From assembly GCA_002427525.1 (NCBI GenBank), contig DIRP01000011.1:13274-47705 (forward strand): 34,432 nucleotides of DNA, written 5' to 3'. The stretch's first letter is position 1. Every line of letters begins with the position of its first letter. Both the position numbers and the translations under genes were made by a program. The notes beneath the pieces were generated by a model. That model ran no database searches, was not told the origin of the DNA, and saw nothing but the letters and a program-made list of their open reading frames with translations. This DNA comes from Bacteroidales bacterium UBA5433 (GTDB taxonomy: Bacteria; Bacteroidota; Bacteroidia; Bacteroidales; UBA932). Shown here one piece after another: positions 24,645 through 32,874 of the stretch.

Positions 24645-25526
24645 TCAATACGTCCCGTGCGTTCCGCTCAGTGGTGAAGGTTTCTCTTTTTCTTTCCGTT
24701 GCTCCTGCTCTGTTATTCTGAGGGCCGGTTTACCCCGCACCAGGCTGTACACCAACAAAGTCACTCCGGCTACAACAAACGGAATGCTTAAAATCTGCCC
24801 CATATTAAGTAACATCCCCTGCTCAAAAGGAACCTGAGGTTCTTTTATGTACTCTATGAAAAAACGTGCCGCAAACAACACGACCAGAAAAATCCCAAAG
24901 AGCGTTCCTTCTTTAAGTTTCGGCAGTTTTTTACGGTACAGGAACAGCAACACGCCAAAAAGAAGCAAATAAGACAACCCTTCGTACAATTGCGTAGGGT
25001 GTTTGGGAAGGATTTCCCCGTTACGCACAAACACAAACCCCCACGGCAAATCGGTGGGATTTCCATAAATCTCTGAATTCATCAGGTTGCCCATACGAAT
25101 GAAAAAACCGGCAAGTGCCACGGTAATTCCCAGCCTGTCCATAATCCACAAAAAACTGAACTTATGTTTGCGCCCGTAGTGGTGTGCAAACCACCACATA
25201 CCCAACAACAGGGCAATGGCTCCGCCGTGCGATGCCAATCCCCCTTCCCACACGTACAAGATTTCTATGGGATTGGCCAGGTAATATTGAGGCTGGTAAA
25301 ACAAGCAATGCCCCAGCCGGGCTCCTACCAATGTGCACAATACCAAGGTGTAAAGCAGAGGATCCAATAATTTTAACGGAACTTCCTCTCTTTTAAAAAA
25401 GTATTTGAACAGAAAATACCCTATGGTAAAAGCAATAATAAAGAACAACGAATAGTAACGTATCCCCAGTTTTCCTAAAGAGATGATTTCGGGATTCACA
25501 TCCCATTGTATGGCCAGCATGCTCAT
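24645..25526 (-). CDS. lgt: Prolipoprotein diacylglyceryl transferase
   Basis: Lgt transfers diacylglycerol from phosphatidylglycerol to the lipobox cysteine of prolipoproteins at the inner membrane. The 293-aa product has about seven membrane segments, the HGG motif (100-102) and the Lgt signature RMGNLMNSEIYG (144-154 region, with the conserved Arg at 144). The C-terminal tail is polar and cytoplasmic (about 265-293). The first ATG at 25526 is used, and a second Met two codons later is equally possible. It lies 12 bp after the methyltransferase gene. Confidence 0.96.
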   Translation of the reverse strand: MSMLAIQWDVNPEIISLGKLGIRYYSLFFIIAFTIGYFLFKYFFKREEVPLKLLDPLLYTLVLCTLVGARLGHCLFYQPQYYLANPIEILYVWEGGLASHGGAIALLLGMWWFAHHYGRKHKFSFLWIMDRLGITVALAGFFIRMGNLMNSEIYGNPTDLPWGFVFVRNGEILPKHPTQLYEGLSYLLLFGVLLFLYRKKLPKLKEGTLFGIFLVVLFAARFFIEYIKEPQVPFEQGMLLNMGQILSIPFVVAGVTLLVYSLVRGKPALRITEQEQRKEKEKPSPLSGTHGTY

Positions 25527-25538
25527 ATTATTTATTTT

Positions 25539-26435
25539 TTATTGTTCAACTCGGGCAAAAACACTTACGGACAATTGCTTTCCAAAAGTGTCTTCCAGGC
25601 ACAATTCTCCAAACGTACTGTATTTGCTTCCGGGGAAATACGTCTTTATCAGACGCTCTGCCGTACCGGCAGTATAACCTAAAGCGTACAAATTTAACAC
25701 CAAAAAAGCATTTTCCTGTTCTAAAATAGAAGAACATCCCGCCAAAAGAACATCCAGGCTGTTGTCCAGCTTCCATCTTTCTCCCCGCGGACCATACCCG
25801 TAAGCCGGCGGATCCAGAATAATTCCGTGGTATTTATTACCCCGCCGCTCTTCTCTTTTTACAAATTTGAGGGCATCTTCCACTACCCACCGGATACCGG
25901 ATAAGCCGCTCTGCTCCATATTTTCCCGTCCCCGCGTAACTACTTGCCGCACCGCATCTACATGTACCACCTCGGCCCCGGCTGCACGTGCAGCCAACGA
26001 TGCCGCCCCCGTATAGGCAAACAGGTTCAATACCCACGGAACAGAACCTATCCCAAGCGCCCGACTGCCTGCCGTTTTAGCGTAGATATAATCCCAGTTG
26101 GGAGCCTGTTCCGGGAAAACTCCCACGTGCTTAAAAGATGTGGGTCCAACCTGTACGGAAAAAAGACCTTTGTAGTCCAATGTCCACAAAGAAGGTACTT
26201 CTTTAAGCTGCTGCCACGTTCCGCTGTCTTCCCTGCCGGGAATTCCCTTGCCGGCACCCGGCTGAAAACACCAATGAGCCTGTTCTTTCCACCAGGCAAA
26301 CGGCATGCTCCGCGACCATGTGGCTTTTGGCTCGGGCCGTATGGTTACATACGGTCCAAACCGTTCCAGCTTTTCTTCTTCACCACAGTCCAGCAATTGG
26401 TAATCCGGCCAGGACACAGGATGTAATAGTTGCAT
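25539..26435 (-). CDS. Class I SAM-dependent methyltransferase, RlmI/RlmK-like
   Basis: The 298-aa product belongs to the SAM-dependent RNA methyltransferase group related to RlmI and RlmK-C. Motif I is NLFAYTGAAS (137-146), the acidic ribose-binding residue is in VVHVDAV (156-162), and motif IV is DPPAYGYGP (208-216). The N-terminal third is unlike the PUA domain of RlmI and shows no motif I can name. The substrate is probably rRNA but is not proven by the sequence. It heads an operon with lgt and smpB and is divergent from pgk. Confidence 0.82.
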   Translation of the reverse strand: MQLLHPVSWPDYQLLDCGEEEKLERFGPYVTIRPEPKATWSRSMPFAWWKEQAHWCFQPGAGKGIPGREDSGTWQQLKEVPSLWTLDYKGLFSVQVGPTSFKHVGVFPEQAPNWDYIYAKTAGSRALGIGSVPWVLNLFAYTGAASLAARAAGAEVVHVDAVRQVVTRGRENMEQSGLSGIRWVVEDALKFVKREERRGNKYHGIILDPPAYGYGPRGERWKLDNSLDVLLAGCSSILEQENAFLVLNLYALGYTAGTAERLIKTYFPGSKYSTFGELCLEDTFGKQLSVSVFARVEQ

Positions 26436-26439
26436 AAGG

Positions 26440-26447
26440 TAAAGATA
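26440..26447 (-). promoter_or_regulatory. -7 element of the methyltransferase-lgt-smpB operon
   Basis: The minus strand reads TATCTTTA (TAnnTTTG with the last base changed), four bases upstream of the ATG at 26435. Confidence 0.4.
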
Positions 26448-26456
26448 TAAAAAATG

Positions 26457-26464
26457 TATCTTTG
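26457..26464 (+). promoter_or_regulatory. -7 element of pgk
   Basis: TATCTTTG matches TAnnTTTG fully. A TTG lies at 26430-26432, 24 bases upstream. It rules out the reading-frame start at 26454 and supports the ATG at 26487. Confidence 0.6.
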
Positions 26465-26486
26465 CCTTGTTTTAAAATCAGAAGAA

Positions 26487-27743
26487 ATGCAAGATATCCA
26501 TACCTACAATTTTGAAGGAAAGCGTGCCCTGGTGCGCGTTGATTTTAACGTCCCGCTGGACGGCAATTTTCATGTAACCGACAACACCCGCATAAGAGCC
26601 GCCATACCCACCCTTAAGAAAGTGTTGGAAACAGGCGGATCGCTTATCCTCATGTCCCATCTGGGACGTCCTAAAAAAGCCGAGGCACAGTTTTCCCTGC
26701 GCCACATCCTGCCCCAGGTAGAAGAACAATTGGGGGTTCCGGTCCTTTTTGCCCCCGACTGTATGGGAGAAGAAACTGCAAAAATGGCCCGTTCCCTGAA
26801 ATCCGGACAGGTACTGCTGTTGGAAAACCTACGCTTTTACGCAGAAGAAGAGGGCAAGCCGCGCGGCTTGCCGGACAATGCATCCGACCCGGAAAAAAAG
26901 GCAGCTAAAGCTGCCCTCAAAGAGAGCCAAAAACAATTTACCGCAACCCTGGCTTCCTATGCAGATTGCTACATCAACGACGCCTTTGGAACAGCCCACA
27001 GAGCACACGCCTCTACCACACTCGTAGCCGAATATTTCCCGCACGACAAAATGTTTGGGTTCCTGCTTCAAAACGAAATCAATGCCCTGGACAAGGTCCT
27101 GAGCTCCCCGGTCCGTCCGGTAACGGCTATTCTGGGAGGAGCCAAAGTGTCAAGCAAAATTGCCATCCTGGAAAACCTGCTGGATAAAGTGGATAACCTG
27201 ATTGTAGGCGGGGGCATGGTCTTTACGTTTATTAAAGCCCGTGGCGGACATATTGGTAAATCCCTTTGCGAAGACGACCTGTTGGATACGGCGTTGGACA
27301 TTCTTAAAAAGGCAGAAGAAAAAGGGGTACGCGTCTACCTGTTCACAGACGTACTGGCAGCCGACGCCTTTGACAACAACGCCCGGACTGTAATATGCCC
27401 TGTTGACAACATCCCCACTGCATGGACAGGTATGGACGCAGGTCCGGAAACCCTAAAAGCGTGGGAACAAGTCATTCTGCATTCCAAAACCCTATTGTGG
27501 AACGGTCCGGCCGGTGTCTTTGAAATGCCTGCTTTTGCAAGTGGCACATTACATCTGGTAACGTGCGTAGCACAAGCCACCCAAAACGGAGCCTTCTCCC
27601 TGGTTGGTGGGGGAGATTCCGTAGCAGCTATTACCCAAATGGGCTACGCAGATAAAGTAAGTTATGTGTCAACGGGAGGCGGTGCCATGCTGGAATACCT
27701 GGAGGGCAAAGAACTGCCCGGCATTGCAGCCATCCGCCAATAA
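26487..27743 (+). CDS. pgk: Phosphoglycerate kinase
   Basis: Pgk converts 1,3-bisphosphoglycerate and ADP to 3-phosphoglycerate and ATP in glycolysis. The 418-aa product has the N-terminal substrate half (RVDFNVPLDG near residue 15, then LMSHLGRPK) and the C-terminal nucleotide half (AILGGAKVSSKI, GGGMVFTF, WNGPAGVFE, and GGGDSVAAI near the end). I used the ATG at 26487 because the upstream TTG-type start at 26454 overlaps the -7 promoter box. It converges on frr with 30 bp between, which holds a 12-bp perfect palindrome (27751-27762) but no T-run. Confidence 0.97.
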   Translation: MQDIHTYNFEGKRALVRVDFNVPLDGNFHVTDNTRIRAAIPTLKKVLETGGSLILMSHLGRPKKAEAQFSLRHILPQVEEQLGVPVLFAPDCMGEETAKMARSLKSGQVLLLENLRFYAEEEGKPRGLPDNASDPEKKAAKAALKESQKQFTATLASYADCYINDAFGTAHRAHASTTLVAEYFPHDKMFGFLLQNEINALDKVLSSPVRPVTAILGGAKVSSKIAILENLLDKVDNLIVGGGMVFTFIKARGGHIGKSLCEDDLLDTALDILKKAEEKGVRVYLFTDVLAADAFDNNARTVICPVDNIPTAWTGMDAGPETLKAWEQVILHSKTLLWNGPAGVFEMPAFASGTLHLVTCVAQATQNGAFSLVGGGDSVAAITQMGYADKVSYVSTGGGAMLEYLEGKELPGIAAIRQ

Positions 27744-27773
27744 AAGCGCTTGCCTGCAGGCACAGCCCGAATA

Positions 27774-28340
27774 CTATACAGTCATTATCTCTTTTTCCTT
27801 GTCAAGAAGCACGTCTTCCACCTGTTTGGAAAAAGTATCTACTTCTTTTTGGATAAGCCCTTCCGTATCTTTCACGATATCTTCTGAAAGGCCGTCTTTT
27901 TGGTATTTTTTAAGTTGGTCTACACCGTCCCTGCGGGCATTGCGAATGCTAATACGAGCATTTTCCCCTTCTGCCCGGGCTTTTTTAACCAACTCTTTTC
28001 GCCGTTCTTCCGTAAGCGGAGGAACCAATATACGAATAACTTCTCCGTTATTTTGGGGAGTAAACCCCAGATTGGCCCCCATAATGGCTTTTTCTATAAG
28101 GGGTATCAGGCTTTTCTCCCAGGGCTGAATGATCATTGTCCTTGCATCGGGGACAGAAATACTGGACACCTGTGCCAGTGGTGTAGCCGTTCCGTAATAA
28201 TCTACGGTCAATCCGGAAAAAACAGATGGATTGGCTTTACCTACCCTATAGGTAGCCAGTTCATTTTCCAGATACTCTACTGCTTTTACCATTTTCTCTT
28301 TAGCCAGCTCCAATACTAATTGAGCATCACTGATTTCCAT
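27774..28340 (-). CDS. frr: Ribosome recycling factor
   Basis: RRF splits the post-termination ribosome together with EF-G. The 188-aa product matches the family in length and has the characteristic RVGKANPSVFSGLTVDYYG segment (landmark RVGKANP, about 32-38), PLTEERRKELVKKA, and RNARRDG. The helical domain ends in KEKEIMTV. It lies nine bases after pyrH, a pairing (pyrH-frr) conserved in many bacteria, so the two form one transcript. Confidence 0.97.
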   Translation of the reverse strand: MEISDAQLVLELAKEKMVKAVEYLENELATYRVGKANPSVFSGLTVDYYGTATPLAQVSSISVPDARTMIIQPWEKSLIPLIEKAIMGANLGFTPQNNGEVIRILVPPLTEERRKELVKKARAEGENARISIRNARRDGVDQLKKYQKDGLSEDIVKDTEGLIQKEVDTFSKQVEDVLLDKEKEIMTV

Positions 28341-28349
28341 TTTTTATTT

Positions 28350-29057
28350 TTATTGTTTTATTATTGTTCCAATATCCTGACCGTCCACCACCCTGCCCAG
28401 GTTTCCGGGGACGTTCATGTTAAATACTACTATGGGCATGTTATTTTCCCTACACAGGGTAAAAGCCGTCATATCCATTACCTGTAGGTTTTTTTGCAAT
28501 ACCTGATCAAAACTCAGCACATCGTACCTGACAGCATGCGGGTCTTTTTCCGGATCTGCACTATACACCCCGTCCACACGTGTTCCTTTAAGTACCGCTT
28601 CTACACCCAATTCCACCGCCCGCAGGGCAGCTGCGGAATCTGTGGTAAAAAACGGATTTCCCGTACCACCGGACAGCAATACAACCGTTCCGTTTTGCAT
28701 CTCTTCCAAGACCTCATCCCGGCGGTAGTAATGGGCCACAGCCGGCATAAGCGTAGCAGAATACACCCGGGCTTTCAGGCCCCTGTCCCGCAAAGCTCCC
28801 GCCAAGGCTATGCTGTTAATAGTAGTCGCCAACATACCCATTTTGTCTCCCTGCACACGGTCCATCCCTTTCCCTGCTCCCTGTAGCCCCCGAAAAATAT
28901 TCCCGCCTCCTGTCACAACGGCTATACGGACTCCGGCCCGTACCAAAAGTTCGATTTCTTGAGCATAGTTTTCCAATACGGCAGAATCCAATCCCCTGCC
29001 TGCTTTTCCGGCAAGACTTTCTCCGCTTAGTTTTAATAAAATGGAAGAATACTTCAT
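28350..29057 (-). CDS. pyrH: UMP kinase
   Basis: PyrH phosphorylates UMP to UDP. It is the bacterial, amino-acid-kinase-fold enzyme. The 235-aa product begins SILLKLSGESLAG with the phosphate-binding Lys, has TGGGNIFRG (about 50-58), DRVQGDKMGMLAT, SGGTGNPFFTTDSAA, and KGTRVDGVYSADP. All are family signatures. It is upstream of frr in one operon and has its own full-match -7 element upstream. Confidence 0.97.
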   Translation of the reverse strand: MKYSSILLKLSGESLAGKAGRGLDSAVLENYAQEIELLVRAGVRIAVVTGGGNIFRGLQGAGKGMDRVQGDKMGMLATTINSIALAGALRDRGLKARVYSATLMPAVAHYYRRDEVLEEMQNGTVVLLSGGTGNPFFTTDSAAALRAVELGVEAVLKGTRVDGVYSADPEKDPHAVRYDVLSFDQVLQKNLQVMDMTAFTLCRENNMPIVVFNMNVPGNLGRVVDGQDIGTIIKQ

Positions 29058-29078
29058 ACGTTACCAGTTGCTAGTACA

Positions 29079-29086
29079 CAAAGATA
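29079..29086 (-). promoter_or_regulatory. -7 element of pyrH-frr
   Basis: The minus strand reads TATCTTTG, a full TAnnTTTG match, 21 bases upstream of the pyrH ATG. Confidence 0.55.
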
Positions 29087-29100
29087 TATAAAATTCCGTG

Positions 29101-29108
29101 TATCTTTG
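29101..29108 (+). promoter_or_regulatory. -7 element of sdhC
   Basis: TATCTTTG is a full match, 18 bases upstream of the ATG at 29127. It overlaps a TTG start at 29106, which is therefore rejected. Confidence 0.55.
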
Positions 29109-29126
29109 CCTTACATACAACCTGAC

Positions 29127-29789
29127 ATGATACCTTCCATTGCTAAAAAAGTATGTATGGGCCTTACGGGACTGTTTCTTATCCTGTTTCTAACGCTCCA
29201 TGCGACTGCCAACCTTACCATACTGTGGGGCAAAGAGGCTTATGATGCCGTTACACATTTTATGGGAACCAACCCCTTTGTGCAGCTTATGGTACCCGTT
29301 CTGGCTCTGGGGTTTCTGGTACATATTGGTTTATCTGTCCTGCTCACATGGAACAACAGGAAAGCCCGCGGTCCCGTGACTTACGCTTCGGGGCACAAAT
29401 CACGCGGTTTGGGATTTGGACATTGGGCATCCCGCAACATGTTGGTGTTGGGTATTATAGTACTGGGTTTCCTGGTACTGCACCTATCCCAGTTCTGGAC
29501 AAAAATGCAATGGCAACAACTGATAGGAGGAAACCCGCAAAACGGCTATGTTTTGGTTACGCAACACCTGGGAACGCCATGGATTGCAGCCTGTTACATA
29601 ATTTGGTTTGTAGCCCTCTGGTTGCATATCAACCATGGTTTCTGGTCTGCTTTCCAGACCCTGGGATTAAGCAACCAACGTGTCCTGCCCGTTTTACGGA
29701 TAGCAGCCCTGGTGTATTCTACCTTGTTATTTGCTGTTTTTTCACTTGTTGTAATCCGGTGCCTGTTTATTCCTTCCCCACTTGCCTAA
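29127..29789 (+). CDS. sdhC: Succinate dehydrogenase/fumarate reductase cytochrome b subunit
   Basis: This 220-aa protein is the di-heme membrane anchor of the Bacteroides-type succinate:quinone oxidoreductase. It has five hydrophobic segments, with histidines suited to heme ligation at H25, H66, H119 and H167/H170. It would pass electrons between the quinone pool and the SdhA/SdhB head. In this phylum the usual order is sdhC-sdhA-sdhB, but here the next gene is on the opposite strand and overlaps the 3' end by 23 bp, so sdhC stands alone. All expected histidines are present and the frame is intact, which suggests the head subunits are coded elsewhere. Confidence 0.92.
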   Translation: MIPSIAKKVCMGLTGLFLILFLTLHATANLTILWGKEAYDAVTHFMGTNPFVQLMVPVLALGFLVHIGLSVLLTWNNRKARGPVTYASGHKSRGLGFGHWASRNMLVLGIIVLGFLVLHLSQFWTKMQWQQLIGGNPQNGYVLVTQHLGTPWIAACYIIWFVALWLHINHGFWSAFQTLGLSNQRVLPVLRIAALVYSTLLFAVFSLVVIRCLFIPSPLA

Positions 29790-30264
29790 AGTAATACTCC
29801 ATATGGCGTGCTATGCGTAGCGCATCGCGTCGCATACCATCCACAACAAGTGGATTTTCATTGTAATCCACGGTAATTTTATCTTCAAAAACGCGGAACA
29901 GGCGCATACCTACACGACGTGCCTTAAAAACCATTTTTCCATTATCATCGGAAACAAGAATAAATCCCGCTTCTGCTGCAAAACGGCAGACCGCCTCTTT
30001 GTCTGTTGCCTGAAACCTGTTAACAGGTACCTCTTTACTTATAAATCCAATAAACGGATAAACAGCAGAGAAAGCTACTATGAGTAAAATCAGATTCTTC
30101 TGGGATCCGGGGCGAATAAGTTCCCAAAAAGATATGGAGTGGTTATCCCCTGTAAAATAAACAAGAGCCAGCAGAGCCAAAATAAAAACTGTGTAAAAAA
30201 TAACGTATTTCAGAACCCGGCGCAGGTAAACACCCGCATTAAAACCTTTCATATATGTATTCAT
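29767..30264 (-). CDS. Conserved-looking two-TM protein, unknown function
   Basis: I do not recognise this 165-aa product. It has two hydrophobic segments (about 18-38 and 54-75) separated by a short polar loop. After them comes a soluble domain of about 90 residues containing VSDDNGKMVFKAR and ending in a basic, aromatic helix (RHMEYYFRQVGKE). A full-match -7 element lies just upstream. A start at the second Met (30252) is possible and would leave a more usual leader. Its 3' end overlaps sdhC by 23 bp on the opposite strand. Confidence 0.75.
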   Translation of the reverse strand: MNTYMKGFNAGVYLRRVLKYVIFYTVFILALLALVYFTGDNHSISFWELIRPGSQKNLILLIVAFSAVYPFIGFISKEVPVNRFQATDKEAVCRFAAEAGFILVSDDNGKMVFKARRVGMRLFRVFEDKITVDYNENPLVVDGMRRDALRIARHMEYYFRQVGKE

Positions 30265-30277
30265 TTGATATTCTTAA

Positions 30278-30285
30278 CAAATGTA
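30278..30285 (-). promoter_or_regulatory. -7 element for the two-TM protein gene
   Basis: The minus strand reads TACATTTG, a full TAnnTTTG match, 13 bases before the ATG at 30264 and 25 before the one at 30252. Confidence 0.5.
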
Positions 30286-30297
30286 GGTCTTTTTTAC

Positions 30298-30305
30298 TAT
30301 TTTTG
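30298..30305 (+). promoter_or_regulatory. -7 element of the coiled-coil protein gene
   Basis: TATTTTTG is a full TAnnTTTG match, 20 bases upstream of the ATG at 30326. It is divergent from the element at 30278-30285. Confidence 0.5.
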
Positions 30306-30325
30306 CAGTACTAAACTATGCACTC

Positions 30326-31183
30326 ATGGAAAAACACCTGAAAACCATTGCCATTATCTTAGCAGCTGTTGTCGTGCTGCTTGCAGGAACACTTGTCTGG
30401 ATCTGGATTGATCGCGGTGGGGTAATAAAAGAACTGAACCTGGAAAAAGAAGACCTGACCCAGCAAATGGTCCAACTTCGTTCAGAATACGATTCCCTTA
30501 GTACCTCCAACGATACCTTAAGCCTGCGGCTAATGGAAGAAAGGGAAAAAATTGATTTGCTCATAGAACGCATCAATAAAACAGAAGCAACCAACCGCTC
30601 CCGCATGCGCGAATACGAAAAGGAACTGGGAACCTTACGCAGCATTATGCGCAGTTATATATACCAAATTGACTCTTTGAACACCCTTAATCTGGCCTTG
30701 CGTAAAGACGCATCGGAGGCTCGGGAAGAGGCAACACGGGCTACGAGACAATACAGAGACTTGCAAACAACTACAGAAGAATACGCACGTCAGGTAGAAA
30801 TTGGTGCCCAATTAAAAGGCCGTGATTTTGTTATGACCGGTATTACAGAAACAGGTAAAGACTCTGACCGTTCCAGCCGTATTTCCAAACTAAAAGTTTG
30901 TGGCAACCTGATAGAAAACGCCATTTCCCCAAAAGGACCCAGGTACATATACCTAAGGGTAAAAGGCCCGGATGGTATTTTACTAACCAACCCCGATCAA
31001 GGGGTGTTTAACGCAGCAGGAGAACAATTGGTCTATTCTGCACTACGCGAAATTGATTACCAGGGATCTGAAATTGAATTTTGTATCTTTTTTGGCGGAG
31101 TAGGTTTTAGCCGGGGCGTTTATACTGCCGAGCTTTTTACCTCTGACGGCAAAATAGGAGCAACCGATATTTTATTACGTTAA
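30326..31183 (+). CDS. Membrane-anchored coiled-coil protein, unknown function
   Basis: The 285-aa product has a short N-terminal tail, one membrane segment (about residues 8-28), and a long coiled coil (about 33-158) rich in Glu, Arg, Leu and Ser. A globular C-terminal domain (about 165-285) contains ISKLKVCGNLIENAISPKGP-type sequence (landmarks LKVCGN and SPKGPRYIYLRV) and ends in ATDILLR. I know of similar unnamed proteins in Bacteroidales but no function. The layout resembles scaffolds that reach from the membrane into the periplasm. hemW starts 13 bp downstream, so the two are probably co-transcribed. Confidence 0.8.
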   Translation: MEKHLKTIAIILAAVVVLLAGTLVWIWIDRGGVIKELNLEKEDLTQQMVQLRSEYDSLSTSNDTLSLRLMEEREKIDLLIERINKTEATNRSRMREYEKELGTLRSIMRSYIYQIDSLNTLNLALRKDASEAREEATRATRQYRDLQTTTEEYARQVEIGAQLKGRDFVMTGITETGKDSDRSSRISKLKVCGNLIENAISPKGPRYIYLRVKGPDGILLTNPDQGVFNAAGEQLVYSALREIDYQGSEIEFCIFFGGVGFSRGVYTAELFTSDGKIGATDILLR

Positions 31184-31196
31184 CCACCTCAACATA

Positions 31197-32330
31197 TTGA
31201 TTTACATTCACTTTCCCTTTTGTAGGAGTTTTTGCTCCTACTGCGATTTTTATTCTACTACCATGCTGGTAAACATGTCTGAAGTTCTGGATGCCATCCT
31301 TAAAGAATGGCTACGGGAACGCGACCACTGGTTACCTATACTGATTGATAGCAATACGCCCCGGCCGGTAACGCTGTACATTGGCGGAGGAACCCCCAGT
31401 TTGTGCCCTGTGGAAAAACTGCAACCTGTTGTGGAACAGCTGCAACAGGACATTCATGCCACCGGAACATCTTTGGCCGAGTTTACTGTAGAAGCAAACC
31501 CGGACGATATTTCATTACAATACTGCCGGGAACTTCTGGAAATGGGTGTTGACCGCCTGAGCATTGGCATTCAGTCTTTTGTTGACAAACACCTGAAATC
31601 CATGAAACGCCGCCATACGGGTGATCAGGCTGCAAAGGCCGTACTTATGGCAAAACAGGCAGGTTTTAAGAACATCAGCATAGACCTGATGTTTGGATTT
31701 CACAATCTTACCGTCAAACAATGGAAGGAAAACCTGAGCCGGGCAACCGATCTGGGACCGGAACACATCTCGGCTTACCAGCTCTCGCTGGAACCGGCAA
31801 CTCCCTGGGGAGAACACAACACCCTGCCTACGCAGGAAGCCTGCCTTGCCCAATATTCCATACTGCAAGATGTATTGGAACAACATGGATACCAGCAGTA
31901 CGAAATTTCCAACTTTTGCCTTCCCGGAAAAGAGTCCTTGCACAACAGCGGATATTGGCAACGTATTCCCTACATTGGACTGGGTCCGTCTGCCCATTCT
32001 TTTAACGGACACCTCAGGTACTGGAATGTATATAGCACAGACCAGTATATTAACGGTTTGCGTAAAAACAAGCCGTACCGCAGGTTTGACCGCCTAAAAC
32101 CCGACGATGTACATAACGAATGGATTTTATTACAATTGCGTACCAAAGACGGATTTTCTCTGGAAGGGTTGCGGGAACGTGAAGGAGATCCGGCACTGGC
32201 GGCATTCCTTCGCAAAATAAAGCCATTGAAAAAACGTGACTTGCTTGTAGAAGAAAACGGGCGGGTACTTATACCTCCGTCCCTGTATTTTGTCTCTGAT
32301 CAGATTATACGAGAGAGTCTGCTGCCATAG
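31197..32330 (+). CDS. hemW: Heme chaperone HemW (radical SAM)
   Basis: HemW is a radical-SAM protein related to HemN that binds heme and passes it to cytochromes, while lacking coproporphyrinogen oxidase activity. The 377-aa product has the 4Fe-4S motif CxxxCxxC at C9, C13 and C16, directly followed by DFYS, the GGGTPS SAM-binding loop, and the GPSAHSF segment shared by HemW proteins. The start appears to be TTG at 31197. Downstream ATGs would remove the cysteine motif, and no in-frame ATG is found just upstream. Its 3' end overlaps the opposite-strand DUF3109 gene by 26 bp. Confidence 0.92.
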   Translation: MIYIHFPFCRSFCSYCDFYSTTMLVNMSEVLDAILKEWLRERDHWLPILIDSNTPRPVTLYIGGGTPSLCPVEKLQPVVEQLQQDIHATGTSLAEFTVEANPDDISLQYCRELLEMGVDRLSIGIQSFVDKHLKSMKRRHTGDQAAKAVLMAKQAGFKNISIDLMFGFHNLTVKQWKENLSRATDLGPEHISAYQLSLEPATPWGEHNTLPTQEACLAQYSILQDVLEQHGYQQYEISNFCLPGKESLHNSGYWQRIPYIGLGPSAHSFNGHLRYWNVYSTDQYINGLRKNKPYRRFDRLKPDDVHNEWILLQLRTKDGFSLEGLREREGDPALAAFLRKIKPLKKRDLLVEENGRVLIPPSLYFVSDQIIRESLLP

Positions 32331-32874
32331 TAATGGCGCGGTAAACGTCCTCTCCAAAACAATGGATTAACGGTTCCCTGCAAAATTCAAAGACGCGTAT
32401 CTTTTTCTCTGCACCTAATTCACGAGCCTCCTGGCACCAATGCCAGCGGTGGTAATTGAGCCCCAGGGTACCGTTGGACAGCTTCTGTACCCGTATGGGA
32501 TACAGCCAACAGGAATTGGGTTTGCGCAAAGGAGTGCCGGATTTGCTCCAGTATCTTTCTATGGCACACAGGCATATACCCTTTTCAAAAAAAGCGTATG
32601 CACATTCCCCTCCGTCTATAAGCGGGGTTACAGCATCGTCTTCTATATCAACAACCCAAGCTCCTTGCTTCTCGATAGCCTTTGCACCGGAGGGCTGCAT
32701 ATGAGGCAAAAAGCGACGCCACTGCGCATCCAGCAATACGCATTCTTCTTTTGTCAGCGGGGCTCCGCTATCTCCTTCCACACAGCAAACCCCTTTACAT
32801 ACTGCCGGGTTGCAACAAAAATACTCGGTGAGAACAAGCTCACTTACAATGATTTTTTCTGAAACCAGTACCAC
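32305..32874 (-). CDS. DUF3109 family cysteine-rich protein
   Basis: The 189-aa product matches the DUF3109 family, which is widespread in Bacteroidetes and of unknown function. Near the N-terminus is FCCNPAVCKGVCCVEGDSG (19 residues, five Cys), and more conserved Cys lie further on (ECAY, CLCAIE, SCWLYP, WCQEA, EFCREP, HCFGE). The pattern resembles a metal or iron-sulfur cluster site, but this is inference. It starts with GTG, and the TAG stop of the upstream lipoprotein gene shares one base with it. The two are probably co-translated. Confidence 0.85.
   Translation of the reverse strand: MVLVSEKIIVSELVLTEYFCCNPAVCKGVCCVEGDSGAPLTKEECVLLDAQWRRFLPHMQPSGAKAIEKQGAWVVDIEDDAVTPLIDGGECAYAFFEKGICLCAIERYWSKSGTPLRKPNSCWLYPIRVQKLSNGTLGLNYHRWHWCQEARELGAEKKIRVFEFCREPLIHCFGEDVYRAITMAADSLV

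Noticed and set aside
27744..27773. Terminator between pgk and frr
   Set aside because: The perfect palindrome TGCCTGCAGGCA is short, leaves no loop as written, and has no T-run on either strand.
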